From Mucilaginibacter geliditolerans (GTDB lineage Bacteria > Bacteroidota > Bacteroidia > Sphingobacteriales > Sphingobacteriaceae), in the NCBI RefSeq assembly GCF_014200495.1, contig NZ_JACHBY010000001.1, positions 1,054,001 through 1,118,000 on the forward strand: DNA of 64,000 nt, read 5' to 3'. Below are positions 52,310 to 61,671 of the stretch, piece by piece. The translations under genes were made by a program, and so were the position numbers. A model generated the notes under the pieces. It did not search any database. It worked only from the letters and a program-made list of their open reading frames with translations, and was not told where the DNA came from. The stretch's first letter is position 1. Each line of letters begins with the position of its first letter.

Positions 52310-53731
52310 TTAATGATACCCGGGGTTTTGTGTAAGCGCGATGTTTAAATTTCGCTGCGTTTGTGGTATTGCGTATAAGGCACTAAAAGGCTGCCAACCA
52401 GCTAATACAGCAGGCGCTTGTCCGCTTGCCGGGTACTTGGTATCAATACTAGTCCTGTTCAAATCAAACCACCTGTTACCCATTTCGGTGAACATTTCTG
52501 TCCGTCTTTCTTTCAAAACGGCGCCTAATACAGCAGTTTTTGATGTGGCATCAACTTTAGTACCTGTTAAGCCTGCCCTGGTGCGTATAGTATTTATATC
52601 TGTTATAGCCTGGCTAAGGTTATTAAGTTGTGCCGCAGCTTCGGCGCGTACCAGGTATATATCAGCATACCTTAACAGCATATAATCTGTAGCAGGGGTG
52701 GTTGGAGATTGATCCTTATATTTAGCAGGATAATATACGTTCTGGCCATTCACCACATTCACACCCAGCCAATTTGCCATGCGCAGGTCGCCGGTTTCAA
52801 ACTGATTTATCAAAGAGTCTGTTACCGGATAGTTTGGCGCTGAATCTGTAGAATAAGGTATAAAATTTCCTGCTTCACTAGATCCCTGATATTGATTTAG
52901 GATTGGCACCTGCCAGATAGCCTCATTACTTTCATCCAAAAACACCTTTGTAAGATCTGTCGATAGGCTAAAGCTGCCAGAGTTAATGACCGAATCAGCT
53001 TCGCTATAAGCAGCCTGCCAGTTGCGCTGGTATAAATTGACTTTGGCTTGTAATGCTCTTACCGTATAAAGATTAGCACGCAAGTGGCCTGCCGAAGGAT
53101 AGGTTGCCGTTAATTTTTTAGCGGCATCGTTAAGGTCGGTTTCAATCTGTGTATATATAGCTGCAGACGTAGTGCGGGGTAAATGAGCATTGGTATTATA
53201 ATCAGTTGTAGTAACTAAAGGCACGCCACCAAATAAATTAACCATGTTAAAATAACAATAGGCCCGTACAAACTCCATTTCTCCTGTAATTTGTTTAACG
53301 AATGACGCGGATAAAGCGCTGTTGCCTGTTATACCACTCAGTATATCATTTACCTGGTAAATTTCTGTATAATGCGCTAACCATATATCATTTATTTCGC
53401 TGTTTAGCGCAGTGAGGCTGTAATTGAAAAATACTGTTTGATCACTATTAGAACTGTTATTACTTACATCATGCCCCGAAAGAGATGTAACAAAAGTAAA
53501 TTCCCCATCCTGGTAAGGAATTCCTCCCCCGCCAGGGGTTAAAGAATATACACCGGCAACAGTTGAAAGGGCCGTAGAGCTATCTGCAAATGCCTGCTGT
53601 CTTGTAATATTTGATGGTGGATTGGCAGGTATTTCAATTAACTTTTTGCATGAAGCAAAGCTACTGAGGGCAATAACCAAACCACCCGCCAGTATTTTAT
53701 TTTGATTAGAAAATATTTTTTTCATGATCAT
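52310..53731 (-). CDS. SusD/RagB-family surface lipoprotein
   Basis: A 473-residue protein with a lipoprotein signal (ILAGGLVIALSSFASCKKL; the second Met, at 53725, may be the real start). The SusD body has TPR-like helices with DLNDAAKKLTATYPSAGH and the C-terminal RTRAGLTG, KERRTEMFTEMGNRWFDLNRT region. The SusD partner caps the SusC channel and binds the ligand at the surface. It starts 7 bases after the SusC stop. The substrate is not a common polysaccharide judging by the absence of glycosidases around it. Confidence 0.93.
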   Translation of the reverse strand: MIMKKIFSNQNKILAGGLVIALSSFASCKKLIEIPANPPSNITRQQAFADSSTALSTVAGVYSLTPGGGGIPYQDGEFTFVTSLSGHDVSNNSSNSDQTVFFNYSLTALNSEINDIWLAHYTEIYQVNDILSGITGNSALSASFVKQITGEMEFVRAYCYFNMVNLFGGVPLVTTTDYNTNAHLPRTTSAAIYTQIETDLNDAAKKLTATYPSAGHLRANLYTVRALQAKVNLYQRNWQAAYSEADSVINSGSFSLSTDLTKVFLDESNEAIWQVPILNQYQGSSEAGNFIPYSTDSAPNYPVTDSLINQFETGDLRMANWLGVNVVNGQNVYYPAKYKDQSPTTPATDYMLLRYADIYLVRAEAAAQLNNLSQAITDINTIRTRAGLTGTKVDATSKTAVLGAVLKERRTEMFTEMGNRWFDLNRTSIDTKYPASGQAPAVLAGWQPFSALYAIPQTQRNLNIALTQNPGYH

Positions 53732-53738
53732 TAATTAT

Positions 53739-56700
53739 CTAAAATTTAAGATTTAAACCAAATGCGATAATACGTTGTAAAGGAAATCCGGTAAAACTAC
53801 CTGGTTGTTCAGGATCACCGAATTTATAATTGGTGAAGGTGAACAAGTTTTGCGCACTAGCAGTAATACTGGCACTCTTAACGTTAACTTTTTCCATCCA
53901 GGCATCAGGTAAGGCATATGAGAATGCCGCGGTTTTAACACGCAGGTAAGTATCATTGGTATAAGCCCCGGTTGATTGCTCGAAAGTATATGCACTGTTA
54001 ACATATGGTGAATTGTAACCAGATACCAATCGCTGAAGCGTAGCATGCGTATCGCCAGGGCCTGTCCAATATTTACCGAGTATATATGCAGGTTGATTAG
54101 ACTCAGAACCTGGAGGCTGGCTATAAAGTGAAGAAATAGCATTAGGTTGCATACTGCTAGAGAACTGGCAGAAAATATAAAGGCTAAATCTTTTATAACT
54201 GAAATTATTGCCAAAACCACCTTCATAGTTATTTTCTCTGTTACCAATTATCACTTCGTCGCCACCTTGTGCGGCTGTTCCGTAGTTTGGATTTGAAGTA
54301 ACTGATCCGTTAGCCGCGTAATACTCAAACTGACCAGTAGTAGGGTTTACATCCTTATACCTGTAACCAAATACTACAGAAGTAGGCTGACCTACTACAT
54401 ACTGTGAGGCATAAGAAGACGATGCCAGGTTAGGGAATGAAAGCAGTTTATTCCGGTTAAATGTTAGGTTAAAGTTGCTTGTCCAGTTAAAATTCTTGCT
54501 TTTTATGTTGTTTGTTGCTAGTGTAAATTCCCAACCTTTGTTTTGAACTTCACTATTTTGGTTTTCAAACACAGTAGCAAAACCGGCTTGTGCGGCCAAT
54601 GGATATTGAACCAACTCATCGCCCTGGCGGTCCCTGTAATAGGTAGCATTTAACAATATGCGGTTATTCAAAAAGCCCAAATCTATCGATGCATTGATTG
54701 ATTTTTTGGTTGCCCATTGAAAATCAGGATTGTAAAGGTTCTTTGGGATGTTTTGCCTAATGCCCTGGAAAGGCGTGGTATTACCATATGGGTAAGGGCC
54801 ATACAATGCCTGATATTGATAAGCTTGGGTAGCATCACTTCCTGTTGTTCCGTAACTTCCGGAAAGTTTACCAAAACTCATAAAAGGAAGGGCATCTTTA
54901 AATGCTTTCTCCTCAGAGAAGATCCAGCCGGCGCCTACAGAACCAAAACTACCAAACTGTTTGCCCGGGCCAAAATTACTGGAACCATCACGCCTGCCAC
55001 TAAATTCTAAAATATATTTTTCATCATAAACATATTTCAAACGGCCAAAAAAGGCTACGTATTTAGTAATGCCTTGTACATCGAAATTATTACTTGTGGC
55101 CGCTCCATCAATTGACCCCAGGAAAGCAGGATTTGAATAACCATAACCATAGGTTTGCTCTTGATACGTTGTATTATATTGATAGCTACCACCCAGTAAA
55201 GCGGTCAATGTTCCTTTACCAAAAGTTTTGTTATAATTGATCTGCGGCTCAACGCTAAGGGCTTGATTGTTGGTATTAGCAAACTCTGCACTTGAAGTAG
55301 CAATTTCATATGTTTCCGGCGGTAGCGCATTTGCAGGGGATATGCCATGCTCTGTACCACCATTACGGTTGTAGCCCACGGTACTTCCAATTGTTAACCC
55401 CTTTATTATTTCATAGTTAAAATTTATTGAAGTATTGTAATTAAAAGTTTGCAGATTGTTAGGTTGCAATAAACCAGCATATAAATTATTATAAATTTCT
55501 ATTCCCTTGTAAAACCAAATTAAATTACCGTTCGCATCTCGCTGATCGGGTGCATTAGGAGGTAACGTTACGTAAGAGCTGCCTCCAAAACCTGCAGAAT
55601 AATTTCGATCATATGAAAAATCCTGGATGAAGGTAACGCTTAACTTTTTATTTGCCGAGGTAGTGGTTAGCGCGCTGTGTAAGCTGTATCTCTGATCGGA
55701 AAAATCACCCGGGTAATTAAAGTCTGAACGTGTATAACCACCAGATACAAGAAAAGTGCTGTTGGGGGATCCGCCAGATACGGTGGCATGGATATCTGTA
55801 TTGTTGGTAGAATTTCCTTGAATTACCTTTTGCCAGTTGGTGTATTTGTTTTGATCGTAATCAAAAAGATCGGGCGCATAAGCACCTGAATAATCATTTG
55901 GATTATTATTTGGCGTTATACCGTCAAATCCATAAGCATCTTTTCTTAATTGGAGGTATTGCGGGGTATTTAAAAATTGTATAGGCCTGGCAACTTCGTT
56001 GTACTGTGTGGTTGCATTTAATTCGACAGTTGTTTTACCTACTTTTCCTTTTTTTGTGGTTATTAAAATAACACCGCTGGCACCTTTTGTACCATAAATA
56101 GCGGTCGCATCCGCAGAACTAAGGACAGTGATACTTTCTATATCATTGGGGTTAATACCATTAAAAGCACCTATACCAGTTGCCTGGTCAATTCCTCCGC
56201 TAAAAGATTGTCCCATGGCAAGATTGCCTAATTGACTAATGTTAATATTTTGCGAAGCGAAAGGTACTCCATCTACAAGAAAGTAAGGTTGGTCATAAGG
56301 TTTCATGTTAAGGTTAGCAGTGGTAGCCAATCCGCTTTGGCCATGTATCTGCACTAATGTTGTTGAGCCGGGTACACCGTTCTCTGCAATAATGTTAAGC
56401 CCGGGAACTTGCCCTTCTAATGCCAGCAAAGGATTGGTTACCGGTTGAACTCCGATCTGGTCGGCGTTAACAGTATATACATTTCCAACACTAAAACGCT
56501 TAGATTCAGTACCGTAACCAATAATCTGTATTTGGTTAAGCGCCGAAGGTATATTGTGCAAAACCAGATTAAGCCAAATATTCCTGTTATTGATCTGCAC
56601 AATTCTTTCAAGCTTCTTATAGCCAATATAGGTTACGGTCAATGTATAGCTTTCTTGCGGTAAACTACCAAAATGAAATTCGCCCTTATTATCAGTCATC

Positions 56701-57206
56701 ACTACATAAGAGAACCCTTTTAAGTTTAAGCTTACGTTTGCTCCAGCCAAAGGTTGGCCGAGGCTATCTATGACTTTTCCGTGTACTTCTCCGGAGACGG
56801 CGAATACCCTGGCGGCATTATCCCGAAAATTATTGATTATTGAGGATTCTTTTAGGGATATTTCTACTGATTTGTCCTCAATCTTATAATCTAAAGGTTG
56901 CTCGTCAAAAACCATTTTCAACACATCAGTTAATTCCACGTTTTTCACGTAGATGGTCACCGATTTGGCAGCCTGAATAGTTGCGGTGGTATAAGCGAAA
57001 TCATAACCAGTCTGATTCCGGATTTGCTCAAATACAGTAGTTAATGATGCATTCCGTTCAGACAAAGTAACCTTTTGCGCAAGAGTGCTGGCGCTCACCT
57101 GCATGAAGGCTAAGAATAGCATCAGGGTGGTTAATTTCATGAACAACAAGAGTTTTTTTGTAAAGCCGGGGGGCAACACAAAGTGTTCTGAGTAAATTTT
57201 GTACAT
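53739..57206 (-). CDS. SusC/RagA TonB-dependent receptor with an STN signalling domain
   Basis: A 1155-residue outer-membrane protein. N-terminal MYKIYSEHFVLPPGFTKKLL is typical for sphingobacterial SusC proteins, followed by a signal segment ending ASTLAQ. Residues 50-120 are a STN (secretin/TonB) domain that talks to FecR (LTTVFEQIRNQTGYDFAY). A carboxypeptidase-like domain follows (GKVIDSLGQPLAGANVSL), then the plug (VTNPLLALEGQVPGLNI, GVPGSTTLVQIHGQSGL) and a 22-strand barrel ending in FGLNLKF. The STN domain and the FecR and sigma genes just upstream mean that binding of the ligand induces the operon. Confidence 0.93.
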   Translation of the reverse strand: MYKIYSEHFVLPPGFTKKLLLFMKLTTLMLFLAFMQVSASTLAQKVTLSERNASLTTVFEQIRNQTGYDFAYTTATIQAAKSVTIYVKNVELTDVLKMVFDEQPLDYKIEDKSVEISLKESSIINNFRDNAARVFAVSGEVHGKVIDSLGQPLAGANVSLNLKGFSYVVMTDNKGEFHFGSLPQESYTLTVTYIGYKKLERIVQINNRNIWLNLVLHNIPSALNQIQIIGYGTESKRFSVGNVYTVNADQIGVQPVTNPLLALEGQVPGLNIIAENGVPGSTTLVQIHGQSGLATTANLNMKPYDQPYFLVDGVPFASQNINISQLGNLAMGQSFSGGIDQATGIGAFNGINPNDIESITVLSSADATAIYGTKGASGVILITTKKGKVGKTTVELNATTQYNEVARPIQFLNTPQYLQLRKDAYGFDGITPNNNPNDYSGAYAPDLFDYDQNKYTNWQKVIQGNSTNNTDIHATVSGGSPNSTFLVSGGYTRSDFNYPGDFSDQRYSLHSALTTTSANKKLSVTFIQDFSYDRNYSAGFGGSSYVTLPPNAPDQRDANGNLIWFYKGIEIYNNLYAGLLQPNNLQTFNYNTSINFNYEIIKGLTIGSTVGYNRNGGTEHGISPANALPPETYEIATSSAEFANTNNQALSVEPQINYNKTFGKGTLTALLGGSYQYNTTYQEQTYGYGYSNPAFLGSIDGAATSNNFDVQGITKYVAFFGRLKYVYDEKYILEFSGRRDGSSNFGPGKQFGSFGSVGAGWIFSEEKAFKDALPFMSFGKLSGSYGTTGSDATQAYQYQALYGPYPYGNTTPFQGIRQNIPKNLYNPDFQWATKKSINASIDLGFLNNRILLNATYYRDRQGDELVQYPLAAQAGFATVFENQNSEVQNKGWEFTLATNNIKSKNFNWTSNFNLTFNRNKLLSFPNLASSSYASQYVVGQPTSVVFGYRYKDVNPTTGQFEYYAANGSVTSNPNYGTAAQGGDEVIIGNRENNYEGGFGNNFSYKRFSLYIFCQFSSSMQPNAISSLYSQPPGSESNQPAYILGKYWTGPGDTHATLQRLVSGYNSPYVNSAYTFEQSTGAYTNDTYLRVKTAAFSYALPDAWMEKVNVKSASITASAQNLFTFTNYKFGDPEQPGSFTGFPLQRIIAFGLNLKF

Positions 57207-57361
57207 TTGCTAAGTTAGGGTTGTGCGTTTCGCCTTTCGTTTTCCAAGACAGGGAGGCTGGCGCGGTTCTTAAATAGTTAATAAATTGTTTGAGCTATCC
57301 TTTCTAAGTCATCCGGTTACAGCCAGGTGACTTTTTTTATGAGCTCGCGGTCTGGTATTGA

Positions 57362-58474
57362 TTATTCTATAACGGTTACCCTCCTTCCTTCAATTTTAAA
57401 GTGTACGCCTTTGGTATTTTCGAGTATATGTAAGATAGCGCTGATATTTTTGGAACGGCTGATCTGTGCATAGAATTTATTGGTCGTTATATCGCCTTCG
57501 TAGTTTATTTCGATATTATACCAGCGCGAAAGTTGCCTCATTACGGTTTGAATGTTGTCATTCTCAAAATAGAAGTCGCCGTTTCTCCAGGCCGTATATC
57601 TTCTGGTGTTGACGGCATTAATATGGCTGCCATCACTCTGCTGACCGGGTTCCAGGAACATGCCGTTCACTTTAACTTTCCCTTCGATAAGGGTGGTTTT
57701 AGTCGTTGGTTCATCAACATAGGCGTTCACGTTGAAAGTGGTGCCGATATCTTCGATGGTTTGCTTTTCGGTTTGTACCTTAAAAGGATGGTCAGCATTA
57801 TGCGCTACTTCAAATAAGGCCTCCCCTGTAATTCTCACAATTCTTTCTTTACCGTTAAATGCTGTAGGAAAGGTTATTGAGGATTGGGCATTTAGCCATA
57901 CTTTTGTTCCATCAGCCAATAGCAATGGATAAGGTGATTGTTCGCCCACAGCGGTAGATAAAGTGTTGTAGGAAACAGATAAATTGGCATTTGTACCAGC
58001 TGCTGTATAAGCTATTGCGCTTTGCCCGTTTACTCCAATCAATGTATTGCCTTGCTGTGCCAACGTACCCGATAATCCTTTGATCAGGATTATTTTTTTA
58101 CCATTAGCTAAGGTCAGTGTAGCCTGGTTATGACCAGGTAAAATGTCATTTTTATAATAAGCAGTTTGCTCGGATTGATGCTTGTGCAGGAAATAATAGC
58201 CGCCGAACGATATGCACATTACAATTGAAGCGGCAGCTGCAAATCGTGTCCATAAGCGTCTGGTGATTTTGTCAGGAAGGCGCGTATCAATTTGTTCGTT
58301 GATGCGATGTTCTATTACACTCTTAAGTTCATCAGCGTTTCCTAATTCTGCATCGTTCCATTCGCTTAAAGATTGAAATTTACTGAACCAGATGTGATAC
58401 AGGCGAATATCCTGATCACTGGCGCTACCCTGCCTTACTCGGTCAACAAGTTTTAAGAAATTTTCTTTTGTCAT
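57362..58474 (-). CDS. FecR-family anti-sigma factor
   Basis: A 370-residue protein: an N-terminal cytoplasmic domain (MTKENFLKLVDRVRQGSASD), one membrane span (FAAAASIVMCISFGGYYFL) and a periplasmic FecR domain (VGEQSPYPLLLADGTKVWLN, GEALFEVAHNADHPFKVQT), then a C-terminal DUF4974-like segment (DNIQTVMRQLSRWYNIEINY) that contacts the STN domain of SusC. Located 155 bases upstream of the SusC gene. Confidence 0.93.
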   Translation of the reverse strand: MTKENFLKLVDRVRQGSASDQDIRLYHIWFSKFQSLSEWNDAELGNADELKSVIEHRINEQIDTRLPDKITRRLWTRFAAAASIVMCISFGGYYFLHKHQSEQTAYYKNDILPGHNQATLTLANGKKIILIKGLSGTLAQQGNTLIGVNGQSAIAYTAAGTNANLSVSYNTLSTAVGEQSPYPLLLADGTKVWLNAQSSITFPTAFNGKERIVRITGEALFEVAHNADHPFKVQTEKQTIEDIGTTFNVNAYVDEPTTKTTLIEGKVKVNGMFLEPGQQSDGSHINAVNTRRYTAWRNGDFYFENDNIQTVMRQLSRWYNIEINYEGDITTNKFYAQISRSKNISAILHILENTKGVHFKIEGRRVTVIE

Positions 58475-58601
58475 TCCGTTTGACGGATTTTTAGCCCGCT
58501 TTCAATAGTAAGGCGAAAAAAGAGCGTCTATCCCCCAAAGGAATCAGAAATAAATTTAACAAAATTTCAATTTAATCGAAATCGATCTATATAAATGCGC
58601 T

Positions 58602-59171
58602 TTAAAGGAAAAAAAGCCATATAGAAACACTTCCCAGAGCCACTCGAAGCTTTTTTAGCGCTATAGTAATCTGATTTTCTACTGTTTTTTCAGAAATACC
58701 TAACTTTGTTGCAATTTCCCGGTTAGATAACTGTTCATTCCGGCTTAATTCAAATATCAGCCTCGCTCGCGCAGGCAATTTCGCACTCATTTGCGCGATT
58801 ACTGTTTTCAGTTCTTTAAGTTCCAAAGGATCGTCGTCAAATAATAGGTTTGCGGCATCCAGTTCATCCAAATTTACAAAACAGGCTTCCCGTACTTTGT
58901 TGCTGCGTAATATATCCGTGACTTTATATTTAACAGCAGCCTTTAAATATGACGGCAGTGAATTGATCTGTAAGCCTGACCGGTGATCCCATAACCACAC
59001 AAATACTTCCTGGATGACCTCCATGCAGGATTCTTGATCACGAAGTACGTTCCAGGCCGTTTGATACAATGATCGCCAGTAACGACTATAAAGTTCGCCA
59101 AATGCGGCCCGGTCATCCTTCCCTATAAGGGAGAGAATTTCCTGATCAGAAAGCGTGGGGAGTACTAACAT
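58602..59171 (-). CDS. ECF RNA polymerase sigma factor
   Basis: A 189-residue sigma-70 family factor. Region 2 is DRAAFGELYSRYWRSLYQTA with the later EVIQEVFVWLWDHRSGL; region 4 is LPARARLIFELSRNEQLSNR and then EIATKLGISEKTVENQITIAL. It starts the minus-strand block and is followed by FecR after 127 bases. The set sigma-FecR-SusC is the standard transenvelope switch of Bacteroidota. Confidence 0.93.
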   Translation of the reverse strand: MLVLPTLSDQEILSLIGKDDRAAFGELYSRYWRSLYQTAWNVLRDQESCMEVIQEVFVWLWDHRSGLQINSLPSYLKAAVKYKVTDILRSNKVREACFVNLDELDAANLLFDDDPLELKELKTVIAQMSAKLPARARLIFELSRNEQLSNREIATKLGISEKTVENQITIALKKLRVALGSVSIWLFFL

Positions 59172-59258
59172 GATGGCCGTAATTTACACAAAATTGATAT
59201 TAAATTAAAACAGGCGATAAACTATATTATAATAAATATTATAATATAGTTTACTTAA

Positions 59259-59438
59259 ATGAAAAAAAGACAGGTAAATCAAGAGAAGATTATTGAAATA
59301 CTAAGAAAGAGGGTTAAGCATAACAATCGAGCAAGCTCAAAGGTACTAGATTTTATGTACCTGATGGCTGAGATAACTTTAAGTCACCTAATACATATTC
59401 CTTATGAACATTTTATATTTTTTACAAAAAATGTTTAG
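59259..59438 (+). pseudogene. Small ORF with compensating frameshifts (family of the copy at 41925)
   Basis: The plain frame is 59 codons from ATG to TAG: MKKRQVNQEKIIEILRKR, then a scrambled centre, then KVLDFMYLMAEITLSHLI. In the next frame the centre reads GLSITIEQAQ. Removing one G near 59311 and adding one A near 59340 gives KGLSITIEQAQKVLDFMYLM, the expected family core. Either two compensating indels have occurred or the assembly has errors here. The family is common in Bacteroidota genomes and of unknown function. Confidence 0.5.
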
Positions 59439-59448
59439 CATGGTTTGA

Positions 59449-59685
59449 AAAAATTATTATTCAAGCACAACCGCCCTTGCCGGATACGATTATCTGTCAG
59501 GATTCTTCAAAAGTGGCAAAATTGTTAAAAACTCTATTACACCGAAACCGCATTTTGCGGCCAGCTGCCAGCTTAATCCTACCAGGACCGTTAAATTGTC
59601 TTATGATCAAAATGCACAGAATATACATTTCCTAAATAATTCAGCATTTTTATCTACTACGAATGTTTATTCGCCCAGTAATTAA
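59449..59685 (+). pseudogene. Possible 3' gene remnant
   Basis: An open frame of 78 codons with no start codon, beginning directly after a TGA and ending in TAA (KNYYSSTTALAGYDYLSGFF at the start, TTNVYSPSN at the end). The even composition and length suggest the tail of a lost exported protein. No family was recognised. Confidence 0.35.
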
Positions 59686-59743
59686 TATCAAGCCTGAAAT
59701 AGCCGACCAGATTGTTTTAAGTTATTATCATACTTACACTGCC

Positions 59744-60712
59744 TTAATACGCTGTCTGGTGCCGGTACACCAACAAGCCAAAAGGCAGCTTAGGTTCGAT
59801 CCAGGTCGATTTGGCCGGCAGTATTTCGCCCACATCCGCGATGCGGATAACATCCCCAATTTCAAGCGGGCATAATGTAAAAACAGTGGCATTAGGGCTA
59901 ATTTTCGTCAGGTCATGACCAAAAAAGACTTCACGGTCCTTAAACACTTCGGCAGCTAAGAACTCCGAATCATAAGCATACAAAGGATGCTGCGTCACCA
60001 GTTCATACCACTGCCCATCCAGCCGCATACCAAAGCGCCCCCGCAAATGCGGGTATACCGGCTCGTCGCTGAAAGATGATTTCATAAGGAATAAATGATT
60101 CAATTCCTCCCAGTCAAAGTTGGCATTGGAATACCGGTGATAAGGCAGTACTTTTAATTGATCGCCGGACATCAGGATAGCGGAAATATGACTAGCGGTC
60201 GCCCCTTCCAAACGATGATGCCCATCTGCTACATACAATGAGGTGACCTGCTTAAACCGCTCTGCCAGTTCCAGGCCGGCCAGCCAGATTTTATAGCTTT
60301 TTCCACAATGATCATAACGGACATAGGGTATTCCGGCAACTACATCGGCGATATAAGATGCTATTGACTGGTCAGGCAGATAGGTCAGCAATACAGGTTT
60401 ACCTTCTACGGCGATAATAGCCTTTACCTTTTCCGGTAATATGGCCTCATGCTTTTTAATTCGTCCTGCCCGGTAATCTTCCGTAGCCACCAAAGCCCAC
60501 ACCCCGGTTTGCCGAAGGCCGTTCTCCTCCACCTGGAAGATATAAAATTGCGCTTCCCGGACTTGTTGATAAGCACCTTCCCGCAGTAAAAGATCCAAAT
60601 AGGCGTTGCCATCTGCTGATTTCAGCGAGGCTTTCAAATTGTTGTCGCCAAATATGAATTGCTCCGCATATAACGGATGCGGGTTGATCGCCCTGAATGC
60701 TTTTATTTCCAT
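59744..60712 (-). CDS. DUF1015 family protein
   Basis: A 322-residue cytoplasmic protein with DUF1015 marks: MEIKAFRAINPHP near the start, EAILPEKVKAI and the conserved LYVADGHHRLEGA motif near residue 193. Family members are usually nearer 400 residues, so this one is somewhat short; the missing part lies in the N-terminal third. Function of the family is unknown; it is often found with serine or phosphoglycerate metabolism genes, none of which are seen here. Confidence 0.85.
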   Translation of the reverse strand: MEIKAFRAINPHPLYAEQFIFGDNNLKASLKSADGNAYLDLLLREGAYQQVREAQFYIFQVEENGLRQTGVWALVATEDYRAGRIKKHEAILPEKVKAIIAVEGKPVLLTYLPDQSIASYIADVVAGIPYVRYDHCGKSYKIWLAGLELAERFKQVTSLYVADGHHRLEGATASHISAILMSGDQLKVLPYHRYSNANFDWEELNHLFLMKSSFSDEPVYPHLRGRFGMRLDGQWYELVTQHPLYAYDSEFLAAEVFKDREVFFGHDLTKISPNATVFTLCPLEIGDVIRIADVGEILPAKSTWIEPKLPFGLLVYRHQTAY

Positions 60713-60822
60713 ATTTTAAAGGTAACGTTCCTGGCAGCACGTTGTTCTACTGTGCCATCTTATAAAATAAAGATAGTTGAGTGTGACCTGAAAGGGATAA
60801 AGTAGCTAAAGACATTGCAAAT

Positions 60823-60856
60823 TTTGACTGGTTCAGTACGACGCTAAATAACTTTG
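60823..60856 (+). promoter_or_regulatory. Candidate promoter of the ABC transporter operon
   Basis: TTTG at 60823-60826 and TAACTTTG at 60849-60856 are 22 bases apart, an exact match to the -33/-7 pattern. The start site would be near 60863, leaving a leader of about 125 bases before the GTG start at 60988, long enough for regulation. Confidence 0.5.
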
Positions 60857-60987
60857 TGCAATTAATTTGGAGAGAATGGCATTTCATATAAAGAGATATA
60901 AATGTGCTTCACCTACAGTTGCTGCGTATTGTTTAACTATTTTAGTAACAAAACAGCTCATTAAGCATTTAACATTAAATATCTTCT

Positions 60988-61671
60988 GTGGAAACTATAC
61001 TAAATATCTCCAACCTCAGCAAAACTTACCAGAGTGCAGGGCGTTCACTTACCGTGCTCGATGACATAAATTTCGCGATAACGGCAGGTTCAACTAATGC
61101 AATTGTAGGCCCATCCGGTAGCGGAAAAACAACGCTGTTAGGCCTGTGCGCGGGATTAGATCGTTCAAGTACCGGCAAAGTTGAGCTGAATAACATCAAT
61201 TTAGGTGATTTAAGTGAAGATCAGCGTGCGCAGGTACGTAACCAGTTTGTAGGCTTTATATTTCAGAACTTTCAGCTGTTGCCCACCTTAACCGCATTGG
61301 AAAACGTGATGGTGCCACTGGAGCTGCGTGGTGAAAAAAACATTAAAGCGAGAGCGACCGAGCTGTTAGACAAAGTAGGCCTGGCTGATCGCGGACACCA
61401 TTACCCGGCGCAATTATCGGGCGGCGAGCAGCAAAGAGTTTCCATAGCGAGAGCTTTTTCAAACCGGCCCAAATTGTTGTTTGCCGATGAACCAACTGGG
61501 AACTTAGATGCGGAAACCAGCGAAAAAGTTGTTAAATTATTATTCGACCTCAATAAAGAAGCTGGAACCACACTTATTTTAGTAACCCATGATCTGGATC
61601 TGGCCGCCAGAACGCAGCGTATCCTGCGCATAAAAGGAGGCCGTTTAATAGCCGATGAAAAAAACAATTAA
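60988..61671 (+). CDS. ABC transporter ATP-binding protein (LolD/YbbA type)
   Basis: A 227-residue ATPase starting with GTG. Walker A GPSGSGKTTLLG, Q-loop FIFQNFQLLPTL, signature LSGGEQQRVSIAR, Walker B LLFADEPTGNLD and switch His in LVTHDLDLA are present. The FQ-LLPTLTALENVMVPL block is specific to the LolD/MacB/YbbA group, which powers FtsX-like permeases. Its last 17 bases overlap the permease start. Confidence 0.93.
   Translation: METILNISNLSKTYQSAGRSLTVLDDINFAITAGSTNAIVGPSGSGKTTLLGLCAGLDRSSTGKVELNNINLGDLSEDQRAQVRNQFVGFIFQNFQLLPTLTALENVMVPLELRGEKNIKARATELLDKVGLADRGHHYPAQLSGGEQQRVSIARAFSNRPKLLFADEPTGNLDAETSEKVVKLLFDLNKEAGTTLILVTHDLDLAARTQRILRIKGGRLIADEKNN

Noticed and set aside
53753..54247. 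A 164-codon minus-strand frame within the SusC gene
   Set aside because: It is in a different frame from the long SusC reading frame, which has full family features; it is a shadow.
57300..57340. Hairpin with T-run between FecR and SusC as an intrinsic terminator
   Set aside because: The stem is short with one wobble pair and the T-run lies on the plus strand, opposite to the direction of both genes.
60867..61064. Plus-strand 65-codon frame upstream of the ABC ATPase
   Set aside because: It overlaps the ATPase start in another frame and its codon use is unlike that of its neighbours.
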